Assembly (NCBI GenBank): GCA_017592665.1
Contig: JAGFNW010000002.1
Coordinates: 124,001 to 188,000 of the forward strand
Source of the DNA: Streptosporangiaceae bacterium NEAU-GS5
GTDB lineage: Bacteria; Actinomycetota; Actinomycetes; Streptosporangiales; Streptosporangiaceae
Length of the DNA stretch: 64,000 nucleotides
Direction of reading: 5' to 3'
The notes under the pieces were generated by a model. That model saw only the letters and a program-made list of their open reading frames with translations, made no database searches and had not been told where the DNA came from. Positions 46,732-55,461 of this stretch are shown one piece after another (positions within the stretch are counted from its first letter, which is position 1; each line of letters begins with the position of its first letter). A program made the translations under genes and the position numbers.

Positions 46732-47211
46732 ATGCACAATGACTTAATGACGCGAAGCCCCCTACCCGCCGTCATCGCCGTCACAGCGACCCTCGTGACG
46801 TCCCTGGCGGCCGCCTGCTCTTCGGCGCCGTCCGCGGCGCCCGCCCGGTCCGCGCCGCCGACGGTGAAGGACACCGGCCCCGTGTACGTGACCGGCGCCA
46901 GGTCCGACGACAACGCCTGCACGCGCGTCGTGTCCGCGATCGGCTACATCGAGCTCGACCTGCTGCCCGCCGGGCAGGAGGACGTCCAGCCGTTCGACAC
47001 CAACCTCCGGGGCCGCTTCGGCTACCTCGAGGGCACCATCGCCATGTACGGCGCGCACCTGCCGGACACGCTCAAGCCCGCGACCGACACCATGAACCGG
47101 ATCGCGCACATCCTGTCCTCGCCGGCCACCACTCCCGGCAGCCGTCCCGGCTATCTCCGCGAATACCGCAGGGCCTCGGGCAAGGTCACCAAAACCTGCA
47201 AGCAGGCGTGA
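46732..47211 (+). CDS. Small hypothetical lipoprotein
   Basis: A 159-residue protein counted from ATG at 46732; ATG at 46747 (MTRSPLP) is the alternative. It has a hydrophobic signal and lipobox LAAAC, then an Ala/Ser/Pro linker and a small domain with two cysteines (DDNACTRVV and VTKTCKQA) likely disulfide-linked. SAIGYIELDLLPAG and GYLEGTIAMYGAHLPDTLK show no recognised family. It begins 25 bases after livF on the same strand, so it may be a late gene of the transporter operon, perhaps an accessory envelope protein; no function is assigned. Confidence 0.65.
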   Translation: MHNDLMTRSPLPAVIAVTATLVTSLAAACSSAPSAAPARSAPPTVKDTGPVYVTGARSDDNACTRVVSAIGYIELDLLPAGQEDVQPFDTNLRGRFGYLEGTIAMYGAHLPDTLKPATDTMNRIAHILSSPATTPGSRPGYLREYRRASGKVTKTCKQA

Positions 47212-47377
47212 CCTGCGACTGACCGCCGGCCAGGCGTCGCCCTGCCAGGCCGTACGCGCGTGACTGCCGCTCGCGCGGGTGACTGCGGGGGAAGATGTGA
47301 GGGCGCGGCCGGTCGGCCCCGCACAGGACCACTCAGGCCCGCCTGGAACGACGCCGGACAACCGCCCGGACGACAGC

Positions 47378-47406
47378 AGGGCCCGGTCCGCACCGGACCG
47401 GGCCCT
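47378..47406 (-). terminator. Terminator hairpin after the substrate-binding protein gene
   Basis: Perfect 13-base arms AGGGCCCGGTCCG and CGGACCGGGCCCT with a 3-base loop, 26 bases beyond the livK-like stop. It lies between convergent genes and could serve both directions. Confidence 0.75.
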
Positions 47407-47432
47407 TGGGTGCTGCTGTCAAGCGTCCTACG

Positions 47433-48734
47433 TCAGCCGGAGATCTTGCCGGTGTTGTAGGAGACGTTCTTGTTCTTGTTGTCGGCGCCGTACTGGTAGA
47501 CGCCGATCGTCGCCTCGGCCGGGTCGCCGGCCGCGTTGAACTCGATCGGGCCGCTGACACCGTCGTAGTCGACGTCGGTGCCGGCCGCGATCAGGTCGGC
47601 GCACTCCTTGAACGCCTTGCACTTGGTGCCGCCGGAGGAGACCTCCTGCAGCTTCTTGGCGATGTCGACGCCGGCGTCGCTCTTGGCCGCGAGCGCCGCG
47701 AGAGCGGTCACGATCGTGGCGTCGTAGGACTCGGGGCCGTAGTTGAAGTCGTGCAGGCTCGGGTCGGTCGCCAGCATCTTCTGCTTGAAGTCGTCGCTGA
47801 CCTCGGCGCCCGGCTGGGTGCCCTTGACGCCGTCAAGGGTGCCCTTGGGGAAGCCGTCCTTGCCGGTGCCGTAGTTGGACAGGTTTCCGTCGACGAAGTA
47901 CCAGTGGACCTTCTGCGCGGTCAGGCCCTGCTTGACCAGCTCAGGAACGATCTTCTTGGTCTCGTCGAAGCCGATGAGCGCGATCGCCTTGGGGTTGGCG
48001 GCCTTGATCTTCGCCACGTCGGCGGAGAAGTCGGGGGCCTTCGGGTCGTAGATGACCTTCGCGACGACCTCGCCGCCACCGCCGGTCACGGCCTTCTCGG
48101 TGTTGTCGGCGAGACCCGTGCCGTAGGCGTCCTGGAGGGCGAGGATGCCCACCGTGTCATTGCCGTCGGCCACGATGAGGTCGCCGAGCACACGGCCCTG
48201 CAGCACGTCCGGCGGGGCGGTGCGGAAGTACAGGCCCTTGTCGTTGTACGTGGTCAGCTGGTCGGAGGTGTTCGCAGGCGAGATCTGCACGACCCCGGCA
48301 CCGGTGATCTTGTCGATGACCGACAGCGACACCGACGAAGAGGCGGCGCCGACCACGACGTCGGCCTTCTGCTGCAGCAGCTTGTCAACGGACTGCGAGG
48401 CAATGTTGGTCGAGGTGTCACCGGAGTCGGTGTCGATCTCGACGGCCGGCTTGCCCAGCACGCCACCCGCCGCGTTGATCTCCTGGACGGCCAGCTTCAC
48501 ACCCGCGAACTCGGGCGGGCCGAGGAACGCGAGGGAGCCGGTCTGCGGAAGCAGCGTGCCGACGGTGAACGTGCCGTCGCCCGCGTTGGCGGCGGGAGCC
48601 GCCGCCGAGGACGCGGGGGCAGCCGGCGCCGAGGACGGCGCAGCGCTCTCCGTGCCACCACCACAGGCCGTCAGGGCAAGACCGGCGGCCGCGGCGACCG
48701 CCAGCGCGCGCCCCAAGGGGGCAATGCGGATCAT
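47433..48734 (-). CDS. livK: Branched-chain amino acid ABC transporter substrate-binding lipoprotein
   Basis: A 433-residue type I periplasmic binding protein made as a lipoprotein (lipobox LTAC, cysteine about residue 24). A long Ala/Ser/Pro linker (residues about 28-52) follows. The binding fold starts FTVGTLLPQTGSLAFLGPPE and includes AVQEINAAGGVLGKPAVEI, VVGAASSSVSLSVIDKITGA and GVVQISPANTSDQLT, typical of LivJ/LivK and amide-binding proteins. It is the obvious partner of the LivHMGF-like importer, but is transcribed on the opposite strand, tail-to-tail with it, from its own promoter. Confidence 0.94.
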   Translation of the reverse strand: MIRIAPLGRALAVAAAAGLALTACGGGTESAAPSSAPAAPASSAAAPAANAGDGTFTVGTLLPQTGSLAFLGPPEFAGVKLAVQEINAAGGVLGKPAVEIDTDSGDTSTNIASQSVDKLLQQKADVVVGAASSSVSLSVIDKITGAGVVQISPANTSDQLTTYNDKGLYFRTAPPDVLQGRVLGDLIVADGNDTVGILALQDAYGTGLADNTEKAVTGGGGEVVAKVIYDPKAPDFSADVAKIKAANPKAIALIGFDETKKIVPELVKQGLTAQKVHWYFVDGNLSNYGTGKDGFPKGTLDGVKGTQPGAEVSDDFKQKMLATDPSLHDFNYGPESYDATIVTALAALAAKSDAGVDIAKKLQEVSSGGTKCKAFKECADLIAAGTDVDYDGVSGPIEFNAAGDPAEATIGVYQYGADNKNKNVSYNTGKISG

Positions 48735-48914
48735 GAAGTGTCTCCTTCTCCAGGCCGGGAAGCGTCAGCACCGCCGACCCGTCCCGATCGAATGCTGGAA
48801 ACGTACATAACGGGAAGGGCTACTACCAGGTATGCATCAGAACTGTGGACGCTTGGATGCGGAGTCGTAATAACTCCTCAACCTGCCCCGACCTGCCCAG
48901 TCTCGCATTGTGAA

Positions 48915-49517
48915 CTACTTGTTGTCAGAGGCTTCGCCCGATGTGGCCTCCGCGACGACGATCTGGGCGACCTGGCGCATGGACAGCCGCTGATCCATGG
49001 ACGCCTTCTGAATCCACCGGAACGCCTGCGGTTCGGTCCAACCGTGGCGGGCCATCAGCAGACCCTTCGCCCGCTCCACCAACTTGCGCGTCTCCAGCCG
49101 CTCGGAAAGGGTGGTGACCTCTTTCTCCAGCGTCACGATCTCCTCGTGGCGGCTGACCGCCATCTCGATCGCGGGAACGAGGTCGCTCTTGGTGAACGGC
49201 TTGACGAGATAGGCCATGGCGCCCGCGTCCCTGGCCCGCTCGACCAGGTCGCGCTGCGAGAACGCGGTCAAAATCAGGCAGGGCGCGATCCGCTCTGAGA
49301 CGATCTTCTCGGCCGCCGAGATCCCATCGAGGACCGGCATCTTCACGTCGAGGATGACGAGGTCGGGCCGGAGCTCGGTGGCCTGCTTGACCGCGGCCTC
49401 TCCGTCTCCTGCCTCGCCGACGACCGCGTAGCCCTCTTCCTCCAGCATCTCCTTGAGATCGAGGCGGATGAGCGCCTCGTCTTCCGCGATCACCACTCGC
49501 CGCTGCGTTCCTGTCAC
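48915..49517 (-). CDS. pdtaR: ANTAR-domain response regulator, PdtaR-like
   Basis: GTG at 49517 is chosen because the longer frame would run through the neighbouring tRNA gene; this gives 200 residues. The receiver domain has acidic pocket E12/D13, phospho-acceptor D57 (LVILDVKMPVLDG) and the Lys in YLVKPF. The C-terminal ANTAR domain (RKLVERAKGLLMARHGWTEPQAFRWIQKASMD) binds paired-hairpin RNAs and causes antitermination. It corresponds to Rv1626 (PdtaR) in M. tuberculosis, which also lies near polA, and works with the kinase PdtaS, not encoded here. RNA targets should be hairpin pairs in leaders elsewhere. Confidence 0.92.
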   Translation of the reverse strand: MTGTQRRVVIAEDEALIRLDLKEMLEEEGYAVVGEAGDGEAAVKQATELRPDLVILDVKMPVLDGISAAEKIVSERIAPCLILTAFSQRDLVERARDAGAMAYLVKPFTKSDLVPAIEMAVSRHEEIVTLEKEVTTLSERLETRKLVERAKGLLMARHGWTEPQAFRWIQKASMDQRLSMRQVAQIVVAEATSGEASDNK

Positions 49518-49607
49518 GCACAAGAGCCTACCGAGATCCGCTAGATTGGATCCACGCCCGGGGTCACGCCGCCAGGCCGCCCCCAGGCTGCTCAACCGGA
49601 CATACCT

Positions 49608-49693
49608 GCCGGAATGGTGAAATGGCATACACGGACGCCTCAAAAGCGTCTGCCTGAAAGGGCGTGCGGGTTCGAATCCCGCTTCCGGCACCA
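49608..49693 (+). tRNA. tRNA-Leu (anticodon CAA)
   Basis: Acceptor stem GCCGGAA/TTCCGGC, anticodon stem GACGC/GCGTC around CTCAAAA (anticodon CAA), a long class II variable arm and T-arm GCGGG-TTCGAAT-CCCGC. The discriminator is A and CCA is encoded. It reads UUG, a rare leucine codon in such a GC-rich genome. Confidence 0.95.
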
Positions 49694-49875
49694 CCACCCG
49701 ATCGCCGCCGCGGCGCTCGCGCACCCACCTGCACTCTCACACGCCGGGGCCACATGCCCGCCCGTGGCGCGTCCAGCGGCGGTTCAGTTTTGTTCCAGAG
49801 ACCGCCCCTAGCTTCGTAACCACGTTGGTCCTGGATCACTTGGAGGACGGGCATGGGGCGGAAGCCGAGGCGGCG

Positions 49876-50341
49876 ATGACCGGTCCCCACGTTCTCGTGC
49901 CGCGTACGGCCGATGAGCTCCGCGACGCGCCGGCCCGCCATCCGGACGCGCTCGTGCTGGGCGGCGGGACGCTGCCGGTCCCCCGATGGCCGCTCGGCGG
50001 GCCGCAGGGGCCGGTGATCTGCCTGTCGCGGGTGCGCGAATTCAGAGAGCGGGGGCCGGGGTCGTTCGGCGCGGCCGTCACTCTGGCCGAGGTCGCCGCC
50101 GACCCAGCCCTGCCGGCCGTGTTGCGTCAGGCCGCCGCGTCGATCGCGGGGCCCGCCAATCACCCCCCGGCGCCTGACCACGACCGAAGACGCGCTCGAC
50201 GAGGGCGCGATGCCCACCGAAGCCGACGTCCCCGGCGACTACCAGCGCCATCTCGTCGAGGTCCTGGTCCGGCGCACCGTGGCCGCGCTCGCGGGCGGTG
50301 CCGGGGATGGCTGCGAACGATCCGGGGCTGACCGGCGGTAA
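49876..50341 (+). pseudogene. Decayed FAD-binding subunit of a molybdenum hydroxylase (CoxM/XdhB-type)
   Basis: Two pieces in different frames. The first (from ATG 49876, about 95 codons) resembles the FAD_binding_5 domain: VLVPRTADELRDAPARHPDA, LVLGGGTLPVPRWP and FGAAVTLAEVAADP. The expected FAD-binding GGNxxxxxP region is missing after IAGPA. The second, in the +1 frame from about 50180 to the TAA at 50341, reads TEADVPGDYQRHLVEVLVRR, the typical C-terminal end of such flavoproteins. An internal deletion of most of the gene is the simplest explanation. No partner large or 2Fe-2S subunit is present nearby. Confidence 0.65.
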
Positions 50342-50425
50342 AGAGAAATTCAAGGCCGATGCCCGATGATCAGGTGAGGCGGGGCCCCTGACGGCCCGCC
50401 GCAGGCGAAATCTTGGGGGTGCACC

Positions 50426-50758
50426 ATGCGCAAACTCGCGATCGCTCTGATCGTCGCACTAGGAATCGCCATATTCCCGACACCTAGCTCGGCGGATGAT
50501 CTTAAGGACAAATGCCAACAGACGGTTCACGAACTAAGCCTGTCGGCGCACAACGAATTCGAGCCCGCGCCCGACGGCTGGCGCGCGGGCATGTGCGTAC
50601 GGGACATATACATCGTGGCGCGGACCGGGAACGATCTCTTCCTGGAGGCGCCCAGCCCGTCGGGGACCCATTGGATGACCTTGGACGGGTTCGTCTTGTG
50701 GCTCCGGAACCCGTGCTCTGGAATCACCAAATGCCTCAATCCCATCGCGTGGCCGTGA
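50426..50758 (+). CDS. Small secreted protein, unknown
   Basis: A 110-residue protein with a clear Sec signal (MRKLAIALIVALGIAIFPTPSSA, cleaved near residue 23). The mature part is about 87 residues with four cysteines (KCQQ, GMCVR, NPCSG, TKCLN), probably two disulfides, and a Trp-rich end (HWMTLDGFVLWLRNPC). No family was recognised. The start is preceded by GGGGGTG. It ends 3 bases from the stop of a convergent regulator. Its composition is less GC-rich than its neighbours, which may point to a recently acquired or weakly constrained gene. Confidence 0.6.
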   Translation: MRKLAIALIVALGIAIFPTPSSADDLKDKCQQTVHELSLSAHNEFEPAPDGWRAGMCVRDIYIVARTGNDLFLEAPSPSGTHWMTLDGFVLWLRNPCSGITKCLNPIAWP

Positions 50759-50761
50759 TCG

Positions 50762-53700
50762 TCAGCGCGCCCGCATGATCTCCAGAACCACGGTCGCGGC
50801 CCCGGTCACCAGCTGTCTGGCGGCCGGGGCCTCGGCCGCCGTGACCTCGTCGCCGACGTCCGGGGCGATGGCCGCCCAGGCCGCGCGGTCGGCCTCCGTG
50901 AACGGCCAGGAGCCGTAGCCCGTCACCGACCGGATCCGGGTCACCGCCGCCACCAGCGCGTACGCGCGCGAATCGCCGGTGTGGACCGCGATGTCGGTCG
51001 CGAGATGCAGGGCGCGCAGCACGGCCGCGAGGTTGCTCCGGTCGAGCGCCACCTCGAGGCTCTGGACCAGCAGCCGCCGCGCCGCCGGTAGATCGCGCCG
51101 GTGCCAGGCGGCGTGCGCCCCGGCCTCGGTGATCTCGGGCACCAGCAGCTCCCGCTGCGCCTGCTCGCACATCTCGAGCGCCTCGGCCAGCATCACCTCG
51201 GCCTCCTCGGGGCGGTCCTCCAGGATGCGGGCCCACGCCAGGCACAGCTGCGCCGAGGCCAGCGCGTCCTGCGGAGCCTCAGGGCCCCGGGCGAGGACCA
51301 GCTCGGCGGCCTTGGCCGCCTCGGCCACGCGCCCGCCGCGCAACGCCACGAGGGCGTCATACCAGCGGCAGATCCCGCGCAAGGTCTCATCGTCTCCGGC
51401 CGAGACGTACGCCTGCCGGACGCAGGCGGCGGCCTCCCGGTCGAGGCTCCGCCAGGCCAGGATCACCGCCACGCCCGCGTGCGTCAGCACGATCCTGGCC
51501 GGGTCACGCGACGAAAGCGCCGCGGCGAGAGCGCTCCGCGCCAGCGGGACGGCGTCCGGCGCCAGCAGCATGTCGGCGATCGCGGCCAGCCCGAGCAGGA
51601 TGTCGGCGCGGCGGCGGCGCACCTCGGGAAGGCCTGGGTCGAGCAGGGCGAGCGCGTCGCCGAGGTGGTCGCGCGCCTGCTCCAAATCGGCCCCGACGTA
51701 GGCCAGCCGGCCCGCCCAGTGCAGCATCCGGGCCCGCAGCAAGGCCGGCAGCCCGCTCTGGTGCGCGAGGCCCATGGCCGTCCAGCGGCGCAGCACCCCC
51801 ATGTGGCCCAGCAGGTGATCCCACAGCGGCCGGCAGGAGGTCAGGAGCGTGATGCCGTCGGCGACCGCGGCCGGTGTGGCCTCCGGCCGAAGGCCCCAGT
51901 CGATGGCGGCGCTGACGTCGGCGATGTCGCCGCGCAGCCGTACGAGGAGGGCGGGGTCCTGCCTTTCCTCGAGTTCGGCGCCGAGCTCGCGGCAGAAGCG
52001 GAGGTGGGCGTCGCGCGCCTGGGACAGGTCGGCGGCGTCGGCCGTCTCGACGCAGCACTCCCGGATCGGCACGAGCAGCCGATAGCGATACAGCGCGCCC
52101 CGGATGGTCTGCACGAGGGAGTGGTCGATCAGCCCGGTCAGCAACTCGGCCACCCGCTCGGGCGCGATCTCCCCGAAACCGGCGACCCGCTCGGCCGACT
52201 CGAGGTCGAAGGTGCCGGCGAAGACCGTCAACCGGCCGAGCAGCCGCCGCTCCGGCGGGTCGAGCAGATCGACGCTCCACCGCACGGTCTGGCTGAGGGT
52301 CTGCTGGTGCGGCAGGCCGTACGGGCTCGGCCGCCGCAGGACGCCGAGGTGACCGGTGATCCGCTCGAGCAGGGTGGCGGGCGACATGGACCGCAGCCGC
52401 GAGGCGGCCAGCTCGATGCCGAGCGGCAGCCCGTCGACGCGCCGGCACAGCTCCGCCACCACGGGGAGATCGCCGGACAGGTCGAGGGTCGGGCAGTGCT
52501 GACCGGCCCGGCGCAGGAAGAGCTCGACGGCCGTGGCCTCGCGCGGGTCCTCCTCGTCGTGCTCGTCCGGCACGACGAGCGGCTCGACCTCCCAGACCGT
52601 CTCGCCGGGCACGCCGAGCGGGTGCCGCGACGTGGTGATCACCAAGATGGCGTCGGCCGCCCGCCCGAGGCTCTGCGCGACCTCGGCCACCGCGGCCGAC
52701 AGATGCTCGGCGTTGTCGAGGATCAGCAGCAAGGACCGCTCCCGCGCGGCGGCGAGCAGGCCCTCGAGCGCCCCTGGCGCGACCGGCTCGACGCCCAGCA
52801 GGGCGCAGACGGCGCCCGCGACGAACTCGGCCTTCTCGGGATCCGGGGCCTCCGCCGGCTCCGGCGGAAGCGCTCCCAGCTCCGCGACGACGACCCCGTC
52901 CCGATAGTCGTCGGCGAGGACGTCGGCCAGGCTGAGCGCGAGCGAGGTCTTGCCGACGCCGCCGGGGCCGGTGAGGGTGAGCAGCCGGGTCCGCCTGGCC
53001 AGCTCCGCCAGGCTGCGCAGATCCTCCGCCCGGCCCACCAGGCCGCCCAGCACGGGGCGCGGGCCCTTCCAGGAGGGCGCCTCGGAGGGCGAGGCCATCG
53101 GCCGGATCGCGGCCCGGTAGGCGTTGCGCAGCAGCGGCGACGGATCGACGCCGAGGTTCTCGGCGAGCCGGTGCCTGATGCCGTCGTAGCAGGCCATGGC
53201 CTCCTCCGTGGCCCCTGACTCGGCGAGGATCCGGATCAGATGGGCGTGCACGGGCTCGTTCAGCGGCTCCTGGGCCGCCACGACGCGAAGGTGGCCGACC
53301 ACGTCGGCGGAGCGGGCCGACTCGCGTGCCATCGTCGCGGCGGCCAGCACCGCGCTCACCCGCTCCTGATCGACCGCGCGGACCCATGGGTGGGTGCGCA
53401 CGCGCGGCTCCGAACCGGCAAGACACGGGCCGCGCCACAGGTCGAGCGCCTCGAGCATGACGGACAGGGACTGCTCGCGCCGCGCGTCGCCCGCCAGCGC
53501 CCGGAATCTGAGCAGATCCAGCTCATCGGCCGTGACCCGCGAGACGTAGCCGCTGCCGGCCGTGGTCAGCCATCCGCTTCTCGACTTGCGGGCCCGATCG
53601 GGGTCGAGCACGCTGCGAAGGCGGTGCACGTACGTCTGGATGATGTTGGGCGCGGAGGCCGGAAGATCGTCGCCCCACAGGAATTCGGCGATGTCGTCGA

Positions 53701-53842
53701 CCGATACGAAACCGCCCACGTGGAGCAATACGGCCGAGAACACCGCCTGCTGCATGGGCGGCCCGAGATCCAGCTCGACGTCGTCGCGCTGCGCCTGTAA
53801 CGCTCCGAGCAGCTGGACTCGTAATGGCGAACTTGCCGGCAT
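50762..53842 (-). CDS. AfsR/SARP-like regulator with BTAD, NB-ARC ATPase and TPR-like domains
   Basis: A 1026-residue protein. An OmpR-type winged helix is at residues 1-95 (LRVQLLGALQAQRDD through NIIQTYVHRLRSVLD). A BTAD follows at about 100-245 (CYDGIRHRLAENLGVDPSP). The NB-ARC ATPase from about 270 has Walker A GPGGVGKTS (K298), Walker B-like LLLILDNAEHL and GLPLGIELAASRL. A TPR-like C-terminus completes it. AfsR-type proteins activate secondary-metabolite or developmental genes. No biosynthetic genes are adjacent. A second, shorter paralogue lies 23 bases upstream on the same strand, so the pair is probably one operon. Confidence 0.92.
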   Translation of the reverse strand: MPASSPLRVQLLGALQAQRDDVELDLGPPMQQAVFSAVLLHVGGFVSVDDIAEFLWGDDLPASAPNIIQTYVHRLRSVLDPDRARKSRSGWLTTAGSGYVSRVTADELDLLRFRALAGDARREQSLSVMLEALDLWRGPCLAGSEPRVRTHPWVRAVDQERVSAVLAAATMARESARSADVVGHLRVVAAQEPLNEPVHAHLIRILAESGATEEAMACYDGIRHRLAENLGVDPSPLLRNAYRAAIRPMASPSEAPSWKGPRPVLGGLVGRAEDLRSLAELARRTRLLTLTGPGGVGKTSLALSLADVLADDYRDGVVVAELGALPPEPAEAPDPEKAEFVAGAVCALLGVEPVAPGALEGLLAAARERSLLLILDNAEHLSAAVAEVAQSLGRAADAILVITTSRHPLGVPGETVWEVEPLVVPDEHDEEDPREATAVELFLRRAGQHCPTLDLSGDLPVVAELCRRVDGLPLGIELAASRLRSMSPATLLERITGHLGVLRRPSPYGLPHQQTLSQTVRWSVDLLDPPERRLLGRLTVFAGTFDLESAERVAGFGEIAPERVAELLTGLIDHSLVQTIRGALYRYRLLVPIRECCVETADAADLSQARDAHLRFCRELGAELEERQDPALLVRLRGDIADVSAAIDWGLRPEATPAAVADGITLLTSCRPLWDHLLGHMGVLRRWTAMGLAHQSGLPALLRARMLHWAGRLAYVGADLEQARDHLGDALALLDPGLPEVRRRRADILLGLAAIADMLLAPDAVPLARSALAAALSSRDPARIVLTHAGVAVILAWRSLDREAAACVRQAYVSAGDDETLRGICRWYDALVALRGGRVAEAAKAAELVLARGPEAPQDALASAQLCLAWARILEDRPEEAEVMLAEALEMCEQAQRELLVPEITEAGAHAAWHRRDLPAARRLLVQSLEVALDRSNLAAVLRALHLATDIAVHTGDSRAYALVAAVTRIRSVTGYGSWPFTEADRAAWAAIAPDVGDEVTAAEAPAARQLVTGAATVVLEIMRAR

Positions 53843-53865
53843 GCCATAAAAACTATTGCGTCGGG

Positions 53866-55440
53866 TTACGCGGCGTGGTCGGCGAGACCGAACTTTCGAA
53901 TAACGCCGAGAATGCGATACCCGTCTTCGATATCAGAGGCGCGATGCACGAGCGAATGCTCGATCAGGTCGCCCAGCACGGTGACCGGCTCCGGAATTTC
54001 CCGCGCCGCCCATTCGACGTCGGCGAGGGTGAACGGCCCGTCGATGAGCGCGAGCCTGGCCAGCAGCGTCCGCTGATCCGGCGTGAGCAGGGCCAGGCTG
54101 CGCCCCACCGGCTCGGCCATGGAGTCGAGGGCCCGATCGGCGAGCGCGCCGAGAGACGCGCCCGTGGGCCCGGCCGCGGCCCGCAGGATCGCCAGCGGAA
54201 GCCCGTCGAGGCGGCGGCACAGCTCGGCGACGTCGCGATCGGTGGGACTTCGCCGGGCGCCGCGCAGGAAAAGCCCGGCCGCGTCGGACATGTCGAGCGG
54301 GGCGAGCTCGCGCACCTCCTCCCCCGGCAGGCCGAGCGGCCGACGGGAGGTGACCAGGACCGTCACGTCGGGGCATTCGTAGGCGATCACTCCGGCCAGC
54401 GCCGCGCAGGCGGCCACGACCCGCTCGGCGCCGTCGAGCACCAGCAGCGCCCGGCGGTCGCGTAACGCGGCCGGGACGGCGGCGACGGGGTCGGCGGCGG
54501 CCACGCCCACGGAGGCCAGCAGGGCCGCTGCGACGTCGCCGTCCTCCGCCAGCTCCCCCAGCCGGACCACCACGGCGTCCTCGGCGCGCGCGGCCAGGGC
54601 GAGGGCGACCGCGGTCTTGCCCACGCCCGGCGGGCCCACGAGGGTCGTGACCCGGCTGTCGCGCACGGTCTCGGCCAGCGCCTGGAGCTCGCGGCGGCGG
54701 CCGACCAGTGGGGTGGTCTCGGCGGGCTGCGGCGATGGCGCGTCCAGGGCCGTCCGGTGGGCGTCGGTCAGCTCGGGCCCGGGAAGCACGCCCAGCTCGT
54801 CGCGGAGCCGGCGGCGGATGCGGTCGTAGGTGAGCAGGGCGTCCGATCCGCGCCCGCTCTCGGCGTAGACGCGGATCAGCCGGGCGAACAGGGCCTCGTC
54901 CAGCGGCGCCATCGTGGCCACCCACTCCAGGACGCGCGTGACGTCGTCCAGGTCGGCGTGATCCGCGACGGCGTAGGCGATCGCCGCCTCCACCAGCTCA
55001 CGTTCGACCGCGACGATCGCCGGGTGGGCGCGCGTGGCCGCGCCGAGGTCGGCACAGGGCGCGCCCGCGACGACGGCGAAGGCCGGGCCGAGCTCGGCCC
55101 GGTCCCGCAGGGTCCGGAAGCGGTGCAGATCGACCCGCGCCGGGTCGTGCCGCAGCCGGTAGCCACCCGGATCCAGGACCAGGCAGGCCCTGCCGACGAT
55201 CTTGCGCAACCGGCTCACGTAGGTCTGGATCAGGGACGTCGCGTTGAGCGGAGGGGCCGTCCAGACGAACGCCTCCAGCCCGCGCGACGGCACCGGACGG
55301 CCGTCGGCCAGCAGCAGCGCCGCCAGCAACGCGCGCTGCTTGGCCGGGCCGAGCTCGACCTCCTGGCCGTCACGCCAGGCGCGCACGCCGCCGAAGACCG
55401 CGAAGCGTAGATCCTCCCCCTCGGCGTGCTCTGTCGTCAT
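53866..55440 (-). CDS. Shorter AfsR/SARP-like BTAD and NB-ARC regulator
   Basis: A 524-residue protein with the same order as its neighbour: winged helix (LRFAVFGGVRAWRDG through SLIQTYVSRLRKIVG), BTAD (TYDRIRRRLRDELGVLPGPEL), then NB-ARC with Walker A GPPGVGKTA (K275), Walker B RRALLVLDGAERV and the GLPLAIL motif. It stops after a winged-helix-like segment (IEHSLVHRASDIEDGYRILG) and has no TPR region. Its stop is followed after 23 bases by the 1026-residue regulator, and it begins 21 bases after the pyk stop. The two could act together or in series; targets are unknown. Confidence 0.9.
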   Translation of the reverse strand: MTTEHAEGEDLRFAVFGGVRAWRDGQEVELGPAKQRALLAALLLADGRPVPSRGLEAFVWTAPPLNATSLIQTYVSRLRKIVGRACLVLDPGGYRLRHDPARVDLHRFRTLRDRAELGPAFAVVAGAPCADLGAATRAHPAIVAVERELVEAAIAYAVADHADLDDVTRVLEWVATMAPLDEALFARLIRVYAESGRGSDALLTYDRIRRRLRDELGVLPGPELTDAHRTALDAPSPQPAETTPLVGRRRELQALAETVRDSRVTTLVGPPGVGKTAVALALAARAEDAVVVRLGELAEDGDVAAALLASVGVAAADPVAAVPAALRDRRALLVLDGAERVVAACAALAGVIAYECPDVTVLVTSRRPLGLPGEEVRELAPLDMSDAAGLFLRGARRSPTDRDVAELCRRLDGLPLAILRAAAGPTGASLGALADRALDSMAEPVGRSLALLTPDQRTLLARLALIDGPFTLADVEWAAREIPEPVTVLGDLIEHSLVHRASDIEDGYRILGVIRKFGLADHAA

Positions 55441-55461
55441 CGGAGAGGCATCAGGCAGGCA

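Noticed and set aside
49518-49724. Longer N-terminus of the ANTAR regulator
   Set aside because: The extra codons lie across the tRNA-Leu gene; GTG at 49517 starts the receiver domain directly.
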